Shown here piece after piece: positions 18,554 through 27,726 of a stretch of 64,000 nt of DNA. The position numbers and the translations under genes were made by a program. Numbering within the stretch: the stretch's first letter is position 1; every line of letters starts with the position of its first letter. This DNA comes from Geoalkalibacter ferrihydriticus DSM 17813 (GTDB lineage Bacteria; Desulfobacterota; Desulfuromonadia; Desulfuromonadales; Geoalkalibacteraceae), in NCBI RefSeq assembly GCF_000820505.1, contig NZ_JWJD01000001.1, positions 193,094 through 257,093 on the forward strand, given 5' to 3'. The notes under the pieces were generated by a model, which had not been told where the DNA came from, searched no databases, and was given only the letters and a program-made list of their open reading frames with translations.

Positions 18554-19200
18554 AACCCTTGTCGCTTAATCAGGATTTTATCAACGATCTTAACAGCCTG
18601 GGCGAAAACCTGGTCGGGATGAGCCTCGGCGGCGAGCAATCGGTAGCGATGAGGATTGCGCTCGGCCAGGGTTAGGTACCCTTGTCGAACCCGCTCGTGA
18701 AAGGCCAGGGATTCCTGCTCAAAGCGATCTTCCGCGGGACCGGTGGCGTTTTCGATGCGGCGCAGGGCGCGATTCAAGCCGATCTCAACCGGCAATTCAA
18801 ATAAAAGGGTCAGGTCAGGGCAGAGGCCGGCTCCCGCAAGGGTGTTGAGGTTCTCGATGAGTTCTAGGGAAAGCCCGCGCCCGTACCCCTGGTAGGCCAG
18901 GGTCGCATCGGTAAAGCGGTCACAGAGAACCACCTGATCCGCGGCCAGGGCCGGTTGGATCACTTCTTCGACATGTTGCCGGCGGGCCGCCGCATAAAGC
19001 AGCAACTCCGCAGTCGGCGCCAACCCGGCGTTGTCGCTATCGAGCAGAATGCCGCGTATGGCGTCGGCGACGCGGCAGCCGCCGGGTTCGCGGGTTTGCA
19101 CCACCTCAAGACCCTGACTGCGCAAGTGCGTTGCCAGACGGCTGATCTGGGTGGTTTTGCCTGAGCCTTCAATACCTTCAAAAGTGATGAATAATGACAT
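18550..19200 (-). CDS. tmk: Thymidylate kinase
   Basis: Phosphorylates dTMP to dTDP for DNA synthesis. The 216-aa protein begins MSLFITFEGIEGSGKTTQ with the P-loop, then a DRF motif (CDRFTDATLAYQGYGRG) for dTMP binding and a C-terminal LID region. I chose ATG 19200-19198 rather than the upstream in-frame codon at 19230, because family members start at this fold boundary; its ribosome site is weak. It is the first gene of the minus-strand operon and diverges from rnc. Confidence 0.95.
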   Translation of the reverse strand: MSLFITFEGIEGSGKTTQISRLATHLRSQGLEVVQTREPGGCRVADAIRGILLDSDNAGLAPTAELLLYAAARRQHVEEVIQPALAADQVVLCDRFTDATLAYQGYGRGLSLELIENLNTLAGAGLCPDLTLLFELPVEIGLNRALRRIENATGPAEDRFEQESLAFHERVRQGYLTLAERNPHRYRLLAAEAHPDQVFAQAVKIVDKILIKRQGL

Positions 19201-19370
19201 GGCGCCCGTAAATATCCATAAAAGCTGCATACTAATGGATTGGTTCCCGGGGAATCAAGGAAAAACCCAGGCCATGCGCCATTCAGGGCGATGAACAGAC
19301 TGTACTCCCTGATGTGATTCTGGTACGCTCTTTGTTTTCATGCAAGCACCTTCTTTCAAAAAAGACAATT

Positions 19371-20075
19371 ATGAACGAACATAGTCAAGTAGACGCTCTG
19401 CAGTCACGCATTGGCTACCAATTCGGTGATTCGCAGCTGTTGCAGGTTGCCTTGACCCATAAATCCTACGCCAACGAGCAGGGCGATTCGACCTGGTCCT
19501 ACAATGAGCGGCTCGAATTTCTTGGTGACGCGGTTCTCGGTTTGGCCGTGAGCCAGTATGTCTTTGAGACTTTTTCGGCGTTGAGCGAAGGTGAAATGAG
19601 TCGCATTCGCTCCGAAGTGGTCAGTGAATCCTGTCTGGCCGCGATTGCCCGCCGACTCGAACTGGGGGGGCACCTGCTTCTTGGTCGCGGCGAGGAACGC
19701 AGCGGTGGACGCAATAAGTCCAGTCTGCTGGCCAATGTCCTGGAAGCGCTCTTTGGTGCCGTGTTTTGCGATGGTGGTTTTGCCGCGGCGCGTCAAACTA
19801 TCCACAGGTTGCTTGCAGATGAGATTGTCCAGAGTGCCCGGCGCAAAGCCGGCATCGATTACAAGACCCGTCTGCAGGAGCATTTCCAGAAAACCTTTGG
19901 CCGCACGCCTGTATATCATCTCGTCGGGTCGAGCGGCCCGGACCATGACCGGCTCTACCGGGTCGAGGTTTTGTTCGATGGAGATGTGATCGGCTCCGGC
20001 GAGGGTTCCACCAAAAAGCGTGCCGAGCAGCTTGCCGCCGGCGCTGCACTAAATACCATGAATATTGACGGATGA
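19371..20075 (+). CDS. rnc: Ribonuclease III
   Basis: Double-stranded-RNA endonuclease for rRNA processing and RNA decay (234 aa). The catalytic ERLEFLGDAVL signature is followed by a second acidic site (NVLEALFGAVFCDGG) and a C-terminal double-stranded-RNA-binding domain (DYKTRLQEHFQ to KKRAEQLAAGAAL). ATG 19371 is chosen because upstream residues are not family-like, though no strong ribosome site is present. It leads an rnc-era-der run, 15 nt before era. Confidence 0.94.
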   Translation: MNEHSQVDALQSRIGYQFGDSQLLQVALTHKSYANEQGDSTWSYNERLEFLGDAVLGLAVSQYVFETFSALSEGEMSRIRSEVVSESCLAAIARRLELGGHLLLGRGEERSGGRNKSSLLANVLEALFGAVFCDGGFAAARQTIHRLLADEIVQSARRKAGIDYKTRLQEHFQKTFGRTPVYHLVGSSGPDHDRLYRVEVLFDGDVIGSGEGSTKKRAEQLAAGAALNTMNIDG

Positions 20076-20090
20076 GAGCGAGAAGAGCCA

Positions 20091-20999
20091 ATGATCGAAC
20101 AGCCTGAAGAACAAGAAACCCTGCGTTCTGGATTCGTGGGGATTATCGGCCGTCCCAACGTGGGTAAATCGACCCTGCTCAACCGGGTCCTCGGGCAGAA
20201 GATTTCCATCACCTCGAATAAGCCGCAGACCACCCGCAATCGCATTCTCGGCATCTGCAACCGTCCCGGTGAACAGATGCTGTTCCTTGACACACCCGGG
20301 ATCCATCAGGCCCGCGGACCCTTGCATCGCTACATGGTAGAACAGGCACTGAGTACCTGCGGCGGAGTTGACCTGGCGCTTTATCTCATTGAGGCGACAT
20401 CCGGCCCTTTGCGGCGCGCCGACGAAGTGCTGGAGAGAGTCGCCGCCTGCGGTCGCCCGTTGTTTCTGGTGATCAATAAGATCGACCAGGTGCCGCGTCC
20501 GCGGTTGCTGGAGATCATCGAATCCTATCGTAGTCATGATTTTGCCGAGACGATACCGGTGTCGGCCCTGACCGGTGAAGGAGTTGATGGTCTGCTGCAG
20601 ACCATCGGGCGTTATCTGCCCGAAGGTCCGCGCTACTATCCGAGCGACCAGGTGACTGATCTGCCCGAGCGCTTTATCGTGGCGGAATTCATTCGTGAAA
20701 AGGTCATGCGCCTGACCCGCGACGAGATTCCCTATGGCTGCGCGGTGGAAGTGGAATCATTCACGGAGAAACCCGAGAAAAATCTCGTGGTCATCGAGGC
20801 GGTTATCCATGTCGAGCGCGAAGCACACAAGCGCATCGTCATTGGTAACAAAGGCGCGATGCTGCGCAATATCGGCAGCGAGGCGCGCAAGTCCATCGAA
20901 GCTCTGCTCGGTGCCCGGGTATTTCTCGAAGTGTTCGTGCGCGTGCAGAAAGATTGGACCCGCTCCGAGCGACTGGTGCGTGATTTAGGGTACGAATAA
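20091..20999 (+). CDS. era: GTPase Era
   Basis: GTPase needed for 30S ribosome assembly, binding 16S rRNA near its 3' end (302 aa). G1 GRPNVGKST, a switch with PQTTRNRI, G3 DTPGIH and G4 NKID are all present. The C-terminal half is a type 2 KH domain (IVIGNKGAMLRNIGSEAR). Co-location with rnc is a common bacterial arrangement and links rRNA processing with subunit assembly. Confidence 0.96.
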   Translation: MIEQPEEQETLRSGFVGIIGRPNVGKSTLLNRVLGQKISITSNKPQTTRNRILGICNRPGEQMLFLDTPGIHQARGPLHRYMVEQALSTCGGVDLALYLIEATSGPLRRADEVLERVAACGRPLFLVINKIDQVPRPRLLEIIESYRSHDFAETIPVSALTGEGVDGLLQTIGRYLPEGPRYYPSDQVTDLPERFIVAEFIREKVMRLTRDEIPYGCAVEVESFTEKPEKNLVVIEAVIHVEREAHKRIVIGNKGAMLRNIGSEARKSIEALLGARVFLEVFVRVQKDWTRSERLVRDLGYE

Positions 21000-21099
21000 A
21001 CCACCCATTGAAACAGCAAGACAGATGACGGATGGACGTCAATTGCCCCGAGTACGCCATTTGTCTACCCCCGTGAATTAATTTAAGGACCTGATTCCC

Positions 21100-22413
21100 A
21101 TGCCCGTAGTTGCCATCGTCGGCCGCCCCAATGTCGGCAAATCGACTCTGTTCAATCGCATTTTCGGCCGGCGAAAAGCTCTCGTCGAGGATTTTCCCGG
21201 CGTCACTCGCGATCGAAATTATGCCGAAGTAACACGCTTTGAGCGGCCGTTTACCCTCATTGATACCGGCGGATTCGAGCCGCAATCGCAGGAACGACTG
21301 CTACAGCAGATGCGCGAACAATCGCAGTTGGCCATCGAGGAGGCAGACCTCATTGTTTTTCTTCTCGATGTGCAACAGGGCCTGACGCCTGCGGACCAGG
21401 AGGTTGCGGCGATGTTGCGGCGGGTTGACAAGCCTGTGCTCTTCGCGATCAACAAGGTCGATGGTGAGCGCCAGGAACAGGCTGCCGCCGAATTTTATGC
21501 CTTGGGTGTCGAAGAGCTTTTTACCGTTTCAGCAGAGCATGGTCTGGGAATCAATGATCTGGTGGCGAACATTCTCGACCGGCTTCCGTCTGCGCCCGGG
21601 CCGGCCGCTGCCGAAGAAGTCACCCGCATTGCGGTGATCGGGCGGCCCAATGTCGGCAAGTCGAGTCTGGTCAACCGCCTTCTGGGTTTCGAACGCGTGG
21701 TGGCCAATCCCGTGGCCGGCACCACGCGCGACAGCATCGATACCGCTTTTGTCTATAACCGCAAGCCCTACCTTCTGATCGATACCGCCGGGATCCGACG
21801 CAAGGGCAAGGTGAGTCAGAAACTCGAAAAGTTCAGTGTGGTGCAGGCGCTCAAAGCCCTTGAGCGTGCCCACGTTGTGATTATGGTGATCGACGCCGTC
21901 GAGGGCGTAACCGAACAGGACTTAACAGTTGCCGGCTATGCCCATGAGCAGGGCAGGGCGCTGATGCTGGTGGTCAATAAGTGGGACGCCGTCGAAAAGG
22001 ACAATCAGACCCTGGGTCGGTTTGTCGAGGACATTCGCATCAATTTTAAGTTTCTTCCCTACGCTCCCATTTTGTTTGTTTCCGCTCTGACCGGTCAGCG
22101 GGTTGCAAAAATCATGGCTGAAATCGAAAAGGTTGCCGCGGAATACAATCGCCAGGTGACCACGGGAGAGCTCAATAAGGCGCTGGAAATGGCCGTCACC
22201 GCTCACCCGCCGGCAATGCACCAGGGAAGACGCCTTAAAATTTTCTATGCCACCCAGGTTGGTGTGCGTCCCCCGTCTTTTATGATTTTTGTATCCAAGG
22301 CTGAAGGTTTTCACTTTTCCTATGAACGATATTTGACCAACAAAATCCGCGAAGCCTTTGGTTTTCAAGGAACCCCTATCCGGCTGATCTTTCGGGACCG
22401 GGAGCGCAGATAG
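21100..22413 (+). CDS. der: Double-GTPase ribosome assembly factor Der (EngA)
   Basis: Acts in 50S subunit biogenesis (437 aa). There are two tandem GTPase domains: the first has [15 protein letters not shown] and NKVD, the second [17 protein letters not shown] and NKWD. A C-terminal KH-like domain follows. It sits 100 nt after era; the gap holds a small inverted repeat TGACG-N6-CGTCA of unknown meaning (21026-21041). Confidence 0.96.
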   Translation: MPVVAIVGRPNVGKSTLFNRIFGRRKALVEDFPGVTRDRNYAEVTRFERPFTLIDTGGFEPQSQERLLQQMREQSQLAIEEADLIVFLLDVQQGLTPADQEVAAMLRRVDKPVLFAINKVDGERQEQAAAEFYALGVEELFTVSAEHGLGINDLVANILDRLPSAPGPAAAEEVTRIAVIGRPNVGKSSLVNRLLGFERVVANPVAGTTRDSIDTAFVYNRKPYLLIDTAGIRRKGKVSQKLEKFSVVQALKALERAHVVIMVIDAVEGVTEQDLTVAGYAHEQGRALMLVVNKWDAVEKDNQTLGRFVEDIRINFKFLPYAPILFVSALTGQRVAKIMAEIEKVAAEYNRQVTTGELNKALEMAVTAHPPAMHQGRRLKIFYATQVGVRPPSFMIFVSKAEGFHFSYERYLTNKIREAFGFQGTPIRLIFRDRERR

Positions 22414-22435
22414 GCTCCTTGCCTCGCAAAAAAAC

Positions 22436-22464
22436 TTTACAGACCCGCACTCCTTCTATATATT
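22436..22464 (+). promoter_or_regulatory. Candidate sigma-70 promoter of the chemosensory operon
   Basis: TTTACA (22436-22441), a 17-nt spacer and TATATT (22459-22464) form a near-consensus promoter. It would start transcription near 22471. Confidence 0.6.
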
Positions 22465-22473
22465 AAATCACAT

Positions 22474-22658
22474 TCATTCATGGTGTGTCAGAATCCACTG
22501 GCGGGCTTTGTCGCGGCTCATTTTTCTGCAATCGCGGCAGAATATGGCCCTGATAGTCGAGGCAGACCTGGCAGTAGGCTCGTTTGCTGGTAGACTGACT
22601 GATATTTCAGGGGGAGCAGGACGGTCGCCTGGGCAGGAATTTTTTTCATGTCTGCCAT
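22474..22658 (-). pseudogene. Frameshifted small zinc-ribbon protein gene (tentative)
   Basis: Read on the minus strand, one frame gives RAYCQVCLDYQGHI and the next frame, at the following bases, gives FCRDCRKMSRDKARQW and ends ILTHHE before a stop. Joined, they would make a CxxC-x8-CxxC zinc ribbon. The likely N-terminus (MADMKKIPAQATVL, ATG 22658) is in a third frame. Two single-base shifts would restore an ORF of about 60 aa. It could be a decayed gene, sequencing errors, or coincidence. I do not recognise a named family. Confidence 0.35.
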
Positions 22659-22723
22659 GCTTGTCCAGGTAAACGGCTGTTGTGCTGGTGAAATGCCTTT
22701 TTTGCGAAGGAGTGGCTGTCAGC

Positions 22724-23092
22724 GTGTCTAAAAAAATACTTATTACCGAAGACTCGCCCACCATGCGGGCGATGATTTGCGCCACGCTCGAAGCGTTGGG
22801 TGAATTTGATATATTCGAAGCTCCCAATGGTTTCGAGGCGCTGCGCATGCTCCCGAGGGAAAAGTTCGACCTGGTGATCACAGACATCAATATGCCGGAT
22901 ATCAATGGCCTTGAACTGGTGAGTTTCATAAAACGAAACGATCAGTACAAGGCCATTCCTTTGGTTATCGTCAGTACCGAGGGCAGTGAGCGAGACCGAG
23001 AAAAGGGTTTGAAGCTTGGCGCCGATGCGTACTTGGTCAAACCTTTTTCGCCGGAAGAATTGCAGAAACTGGTAAAGAAGTACCTATCTTAA
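22724..23092 (+). CDS. CheY-like single-domain response regulator
   Basis: Stand-alone receiver of 122 aa: an acidic pair in LITEDSPT, the phosphorylated Asp in LVITDINMPD, the switch Ser/Thr in IVSTEG and the conserved Lys in YLVKPFSPEE. There is no output domain, so it probably carries the phosphate from the CheA encoded 10 nt downstream. I chose GTG 22724 (VSKKILITED) with AAGGAG about 11 nt upstream; an in-frame GTG at 22712 is possible. It is the first gene of the chemosensory operon. Confidence 0.88.
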   Translation: MSKKILITEDSPTMRAMICATLEALGEFDIFEAPNGFEALRMLPREKFDLVITDINMPDINGLELVSFIKRNDQYKAIPLVIVSTEGSERDREKGLKLGADAYLVKPFSPEELQKLVKKYLS

Positions 23093-23102
23093 GGAGGCTT
23101 CC

Positions 23103-25145
23103 TTGACGGAGAAATCTTCACAAGCGATCAAGGAATTCCTCGGTGAAGCCGAAGAAATTCTGGAGAACCTCAGTGCTGATTTGATGGAGCTTGGAGAAAC
23201 CATCGAGGGTGGCGACACCAATCCGGATCTGCTCAACAGCATTTTTCGCGGCGCGCATTCACTCAAGGGCCTCTCGGGCATGTTCGGCTTTGTCGATATT
23301 GCCGATTTGTCTCATCAGCTGGAAAGCGTACTTGACGGTCTGCGTCTGGGTAAGCTACCCCTTGAGCAGGTGTTGGTTGAAACCCTGTTCGAAGCTCTCG
23401 AGATTCTTGGGCGACTGGTTCACGGCAAGGGCGAGTCCGCTGATTACACCATTGATGTGGGACCGGTGGTCAAAAGTCTTGAAGGCATGCTCAAGGGAGA
23501 CGGGGAGCAGGGCAGAGACAACCCTTTCGCCGCCCTTGATATTGATCCCTTGGTGCTTGACGTACTCACGGAATATGAAGAGCATCGACTGCTGGAGAAT
23601 ATGAAGAAAGGGCGCAATCTCTTTCGCGTTCTGGCCTGCTTTCAGCTGACAACCTTCGATACGGATCTTGCCGAGGTCACCGAACTTCTCAAGAAGGACG
23701 GCGAGGTGATCAGTACCCTTCCCAGCAGTGACGGCGGCAGTGACGATGCCATCGCGTTTCAGATCCTGGTCGGCTCGCCCCTGAGTCTCGATGAACTCTG
23801 TGCGTTGGTCGCGCGCGAGGGTTTGTCCGTTGAGGGAATCGGCACCAAAGGAAAAAAGCCTGAAGTGTCTGCGGCGCTGCCCCCCGCGCGGCAGACATCG
23901 GTTGAGCCGGCCGCGAAAAAAGGGGACTCCACGGCCTCGATGCGCTCCATCAGCCGCATGGTACGAGTCGATATCGACAAGCTTGACCTTCTCATGAATA
24001 TCGTTGGCGAGTTGGTTATCGCCAAGGGAACCATCGGCGAACTTTCCGACCGCCTTAAGCTCGAAGGGCATGGCCTCGGCAGCGATCTGGTCAAGGCGAC
24101 GCGCATACTCGAAAGACGTCTTTCCGAGTTGCAAAAGGGAGTCATGGAAGTGCGCATGGTGCCCATCAGTCAGCTCTTTGATAAAATGGCGCGTGTGGTG
24201 CGGCGCATGGCCGGTGATGTCGGCAAAAAGATCGTCCTCGATATTCGCGGAGCGGAAACCGAGCTCGATAAACTGATCACCGAAGATCTCTCCGATCCCT
24301 TGCTGCACATCATCCGCAACGCAATCGATCATGGCATCGAGCTGCCTGAAACACGGCTGGCTGCCGGTAAGCCCGAGAATGGTCACATCGGCTTGTACGC
24401 CGTGCAAAAGGGCAATCATGTCGTCATCGAGATTCACGATGACGGACGCGGCATCGACGGAGAAAAAGTCCGCCGCAAGGCCATTGAGCGCGGGCTTATC
24501 GACGAGAGTGCCGATCTGAGCCAGGAAGAAGTCTTTGAACTGATTTTATTGCCGGGCTTCTCCACCGCGGATAAGGTCAGCGAGCTTTCAGGGCGCGGGG
24601 TGGGGATGGACGTGGTCAAAAACAACATCTCGGCACTCTCCGGCATGATTGAAATCTCCAGCCGCCTGGGCGAAGGCACCACCATGGTGATTACTCTGCC
24701 CATTACTTTGGCCATCATCAAGGCTCTCATCATCCGGGTGATGGATAAGGAATTCGCCATTCCCATCACCTCGGTTATGGAAACCCTGATGGTTGAAAGG
24801 ACTTCCGTGCGCACTATCGAGGGGCGCGAGGTGATCGAATTGCGGCAGAGTACGCTGCCCCTGTTGCGTCTTGCGAAGTTGTTCAACTATCAACCTGTTG
24901 CCGACGATGGTAAAGGCCCATTTTTTGTGGTGGTCGTAGGAATGGCGGAAAAACGCATGGGATTAGTGGTTGACGAACTGCTCGGCCAGCAGGACGTCGT
25001 GATCAAACCCCTGGGTAATATCCTGTCATTGGTGCGTGGTTTTGCCGGTGCCGCTGAACTGGGCAACCGCAAAACCATTCTGGTGCTTGATGTCGGCAGC
25101 CTGATGAGCGAATCTTTGCGGGGAGAGTTGACCCTCAATGTATGA
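23103..25145 (+). CDS. cheA: Chemotaxis histidine kinase CheA
   Basis: Cytosolic kinase (680 aa) that would phosphorylate the receivers and CheB. The N-terminal Hpt domain carries His52 in RGAHSLKGLSG. A linker/P2-like region (about 140-275) precedes the dimerisation helices, then the ATP-binding domain with NAIDHG, DDGRGID and GRGVGMDVV, and a C-terminal CheW-like regulatory domain. The TTG start is set by AAGGAGG 5 nt upstream. Its 3' end overlaps the AAA ATPase gene by 8 nt. Confidence 0.95.
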   Translation: MTEKSSQAIKEFLGEAEEILENLSADLMELGETIEGGDTNPDLLNSIFRGAHSLKGLSGMFGFVDIADLSHQLESVLDGLRLGKLPLEQVLVETLFEALEILGRLVHGKGESADYTIDVGPVVKSLEGMLKGDGEQGRDNPFAALDIDPLVLDVLTEYEEHRLLENMKKGRNLFRVLACFQLTTFDTDLAEVTELLKKDGEVISTLPSSDGGSDDAIAFQILVGSPLSLDELCALVAREGLSVEGIGTKGKKPEVSAALPPARQTSVEPAAKKGDSTASMRSISRMVRVDIDKLDLLMNIVGELVIAKGTIGELSDRLKLEGHGLGSDLVKATRILERRLSELQKGVMEVRMVPISQLFDKMARVVRRMAGDVGKKIVLDIRGAETELDKLITEDLSDPLLHIIRNAIDHGIELPETRLAAGKPENGHIGLYAVQKGNHVVIEIHDDGRGIDGEKVRRKAIERGLIDESADLSQEEVFELILLPGFSTADKVSELSGRGVGMDVVKNNISALSGMIEISSRLGEGTTMVITLPITLAIIKALIIRVMDKEFAIPITSVMETLMVERTSVRTIEGREVIELRQSTLPLLRLAKLFNYQPVADDGKGPFFVVVVGMAEKRMGLVVDELLGQQDVVIKPLGNILSLVRGFAGAAELGNRKTILVLDVGSLMSESLRGELTLNV

Positions 25146-25944
25146 GAGCTTCTACGGATTTCGCGAAAGGCCCTTCAGCAAGACGCCGGACCCGCGCTTT
25201 CTGTATCTGAGCCGCTCACATCGAGAGGCTCTGGCCCGCCTCCTTTTTGCCGTCGAAGAGCGCGATCTGGCTCTCTTGACCGGTGGGATCGGCTGCGGCA
25301 AGACAACCATTTCACGGGCGCTGATGGATCAGCTCGATTCGTCGTTCAAAGTGATTTTGCTGATCAATCCTCGGCTCACCCCTCTGGAATTTTTGCGCGC
25401 CCTGGCGCGCCACCTCGGGGTTGAGGAACCCTCGACTTTCAAGACCGATTTGCTTGAGCAGATTGGAGAAAAACTCTATCTGCTGTACCAGCAAGGCGTT
25501 TGCCCGGTTCTGGTGATCGATGAGGCGCAATTGGTGCCGCACAAGGAGACCTTTGATGAAATCCGTCTGTTGACCAATTTTCAGCTTGATGACCGCAATC
25601 TGTTGAGCGTGATCCTCATGGGCCAGCCGGAATTGCGCCGAAGGTTGAGTCATCCGGTCTATGAACCCCTGCGGCAGCGTATCGGCATGCAGTATGAGTT
25701 GCAGTGTTTAAACCGCGACGAAACGGAACATTACCTTGATTTTCGTTTGCAGACGGCCGGTGGGCAAGCCGGGTTGTTTTCACCGGCGGCTGTCGATCGC
25801 ATTCATGAGCTTTCTCAGGGAGTGCCGCGACGGATCAATCACGCCGCGTCTCTTGCGCTCATTGAGGGTTTCGGGCGGGAAGCCAGGCAACTCGACGGCA
25901 GTATCCTCGATGCGGTCGCGGATGAATTGCGCCTTTTTCAATAA
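25138..25944 (+). CDS. ExeA/GspA-like AAA ATPase
   Basis: Soluble ATPase (268 aa) of the ExeA/MSHA-biogenesis-like AAA group. The N-terminal YESFYGFRERPFSKTPDPRF is the usual leader of this group. Walker A is GGIGCGKTT, Walker B VLVIDEAQ, and a C-terminal winged region follows SQGVPRRIN. The peptidoglycan-binding extension of true ExeA is absent. The start codon lies inside the end of cheA (8-nt overlap), so it is translationally coupled to the kinase. Its role in a chemosensory operon is unknown. Confidence 0.85.
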   Translation: MYESFYGFRERPFSKTPDPRFLYLSRSHREALARLLFAVEERDLALLTGGIGCGKTTISRALMDQLDSSFKVILLINPRLTPLEFLRALARHLGVEEPSTFKTDLLEQIGEKLYLLYQQGVCPVLVIDEAQLVPHKETFDEIRLLTNFQLDDRNLLSVILMGQPELRRRLSHPVYEPLRQRIGMQYELQCLNRDETEHYLDFRLQTAGGQAGLFSPAAVDRIHELSQGVPRRINHAASLALIEGFGREARQLDGSILDAVADELRLFQ

Positions 25945-25999
25945 GACCTAAAAATTATTTAGGGTTGCCTCTCACGCTTTTCATGCAGCAGGTAAATAA

Positions 26000-26719
26000 A
26001 TGATTGATCTCGCCGACATTCGAAAAAAAGCCCGGGAGCAAAAAGACCTTCCCCCGCAAGCGGCGGTCGCTCCTGAGGATAAGCAAGGCTCTGAAGCTTC
26101 GCAGAATTCCGTCCAGGGGGTACCGGCCAGGGCTGTGAGCGTCCCGGAGGGAACAGCTGACGGATCGCCGAAGGTGAATGATTCTCTCGATCGGTTGTTT
26201 TCGTCGCAAAACAGTCTGCAACTGGCCAGCGAAGAGATATACTTTCAAGGACTGACGGGCAACATCGAGCAGAACGACGAAAAACGCCTGGAATGGCTGA
26301 CATTTTCTCTAGGCAGTGAAGACTATGCGCTGGACATCAGTGCCGTTGCCGAGATCATTAAGCCCCGAGAAATTACGGAAATTCCTCGGGTTCCGGATTT
26401 TGTGCTGGGCATTATCAGCTTGCGCGGGGTTATCGTCCCCATTTTCGATCTCAAGCGCAGGCTGCAGCTCGGTGCTGGTGAGCAGACCCCAACTTCACGC
26501 ATTATCGTCTGCCAGAAGGATGAGGCAACCGCGGGCTTTCTGGTTGACGGCATAAACCAGGTGGTTCGTATTGCCGAACGCAACGTCGAGCCACCCCCAT
26601 CCCTGCTTCCGGATATCGACGTCGATCTGGTTAATGGTGTCGGCCGTCATCAGGGCAGTTTTCTGATATTGCTCAATCTTGACGGCATATTCAATGCTGG
26701 CGTGACTATCAGGCAGTGA
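26000..26719 (+). CDS. cheW: CheW-like coupling protein with an N-terminal extension
   Basis: Adaptor of 239 aa. The CheW domain covers about residues 93-235 (WLTFSLGSEDYALDIS, IPRVPDFVLGIISLRGVIVPI and a closing NLDGIF). The first 90 residues are hydrophilic, Pro/Ala/Gln-rich and probably disordered, an extension not found in minimal CheW. It likely links CheA to a receptor encoded elsewhere. A receiver gene starts 13 nt downstream. Confidence 0.9.
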   Translation: MIDLADIRKKAREQKDLPPQAAVAPEDKQGSEASQNSVQGVPARAVSVPEGTADGSPKVNDSLDRLFSSQNSLQLASEEIYFQGLTGNIEQNDEKRLEWLTFSLGSEDYALDISAVAEIIKPREITEIPRVPDFVLGIISLRGVIVPIFDLKRRLQLGAGEQTPTSRIIVCQKDEATAGFLVDGINQVVRIAERNVEPPPSLLPDIDVDLVNGVGRHQGSFLILLNLDGIFNAGVTIRQ

Positions 26720-26732
26720 AAGGAGCACTTGC

Positions 26733-27104
26733 GTGTCCAAGAAAAAAATACTGATCGTGGAAGATGAAGAAAGCCTTTTGAAGTTGGAAAGCATCTTGCT
26801 GACGTCGAAGGGCTACGAGGTTCGGGGGGTCGCCAATGGCAGAGCAGCGCTTGAAGGTCTTGAAGAAGATATGCCCGATTTGGTTCTTCTAGACATTATG
26901 CTCCCTGAAATGGATGGTTTCGAGGTCTGTCGGCGCATCAAGCAGAATCCGGTGACCCGCCATATCCCGGTCATTATGCTCACCGCCAAAAAAACCCGCG
27001 AAGACATGGAGCGCGGCCGCGAAGTCGGCGCCGACTGCTACATCACCAAGCCTTTCAAGTCGGCGATGGTCATCGAAACCATTCAGAGGTATTTGTCCAG
27101 ATGA
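26733..27104 (+). CDS. CheY-like single-domain response regulator (second copy)
   Basis: Receiver-only protein of 123 aa: IVEDEESLL, the phosphoacceptor Asp in LVLLDIMLPEMDG, the Thr in IMLTAKKT and the Lys in CYITKPFKS. The GTG start has GAAAGGAG in front. Its last codon overlaps the second cheW in an ATGA. Its sequence differs clearly from the first receiver of the operon, so the two probably have separate targets. Confidence 0.9.
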   Translation: MSKKKILIVEDEESLLKLESILLTSKGYEVRGVANGRAALEGLEEDMPDLVLLDIMLPEMDGFEVCRRIKQNPVTRHIPVIMLTAKKTREDMERGREVGADCYITKPFKSAMVIETIQRYLSR

Positions 27105-27613
27105 CATCAATGCTTATTGATGCCAGAAAGGCGGTCAAGGAAAACAACACGGAGCGCCGTGAAGTTCAACTGGCATGCTTTCGTCTGGGGGATGAGCTTT
27201 ACGCCCTCGACATCATGAAAATTCGTGAAATCATCAAGCCGCAGAAACTGACACCCGTCCCTAAGGCGCCGGCGTTTATCGAAGGCGTCATCAATTTGCG
27301 CGGGGCGGTGATTCCCATTGTCGATTTGCGTCGGCGTTTCGAGCTGCCGGTTGGAGTTTTGCAAAACAAAGCCCGCGTCATCATCTGTTCGGTTGCCGGG
27401 AAAATTATTGGGTTGCTGGTCGATGAAGTCACGGAGGTGCGCAATTTTACTCGCGAGGAAGTTCAACCCGCTCCTCAGTTCATGCAAGAACGCGAAACCG
27501 ATTTCATTCTTGGCGTCTGTCGATTAAGGAGCTCTCTGGTCATCATCCTTGATTTGGAAAAAATTCTATCCCACCAAGAAGTAATCAAAATCGAGACACT
27601 CCGGATGGATTGA
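27101..27613 (+). CDS. cheW: CheW-like coupling protein (second copy)
   Basis: A 170-aa protein that is almost entirely a CheW domain (CFRLGDELYALDIMKI, PAFIEGVINLRGAVIPIVDL, GLLVDEVTEV). It is coupled to the preceding receiver by a 4-nt overlap; ATG 27110 is a possible later start. Two different CheW proteins next to one CheA suggest two docking interfaces or two receptors. Confidence 0.9.
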   Translation: MTSMLIDARKAVKENNTERREVQLACFRLGDELYALDIMKIREIIKPQKLTPVPKAPAFIEGVINLRGAVIPIVDLRRRFELPVGVLQNKARVIICSVAGKIIGLLVDEVTEVRNFTREEVQPAPQFMQERETDFILGVCRLRSSLVIILDLEKILSHQEVIKIETLRMD

Positions 27614-27726
27614 TTTTGTCGGTGAATTCGTGACTGATCTGTCGTCCTGCCGCCGGGATTGGTTTTTTTGCTGAACTTATTCCATGCATGGCGTGCGTAT
27701 TCAAGCAAGCGAAAGGTAACGGGCCT

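Larger units (their letters stand above)
22414..22723. other. Gap before the chemosensory operon: promoter, long leader and an antisense gene remnant
   Basis: This 310-bp stretch holds a strong plus-strand promoter (22436-22464), which implies a leader of about 250 nt before the first receiver gene, and a minus-strand zinc-ribbon-like remnant. I found no match to a known riboswitch class. Confidence 0.5.
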
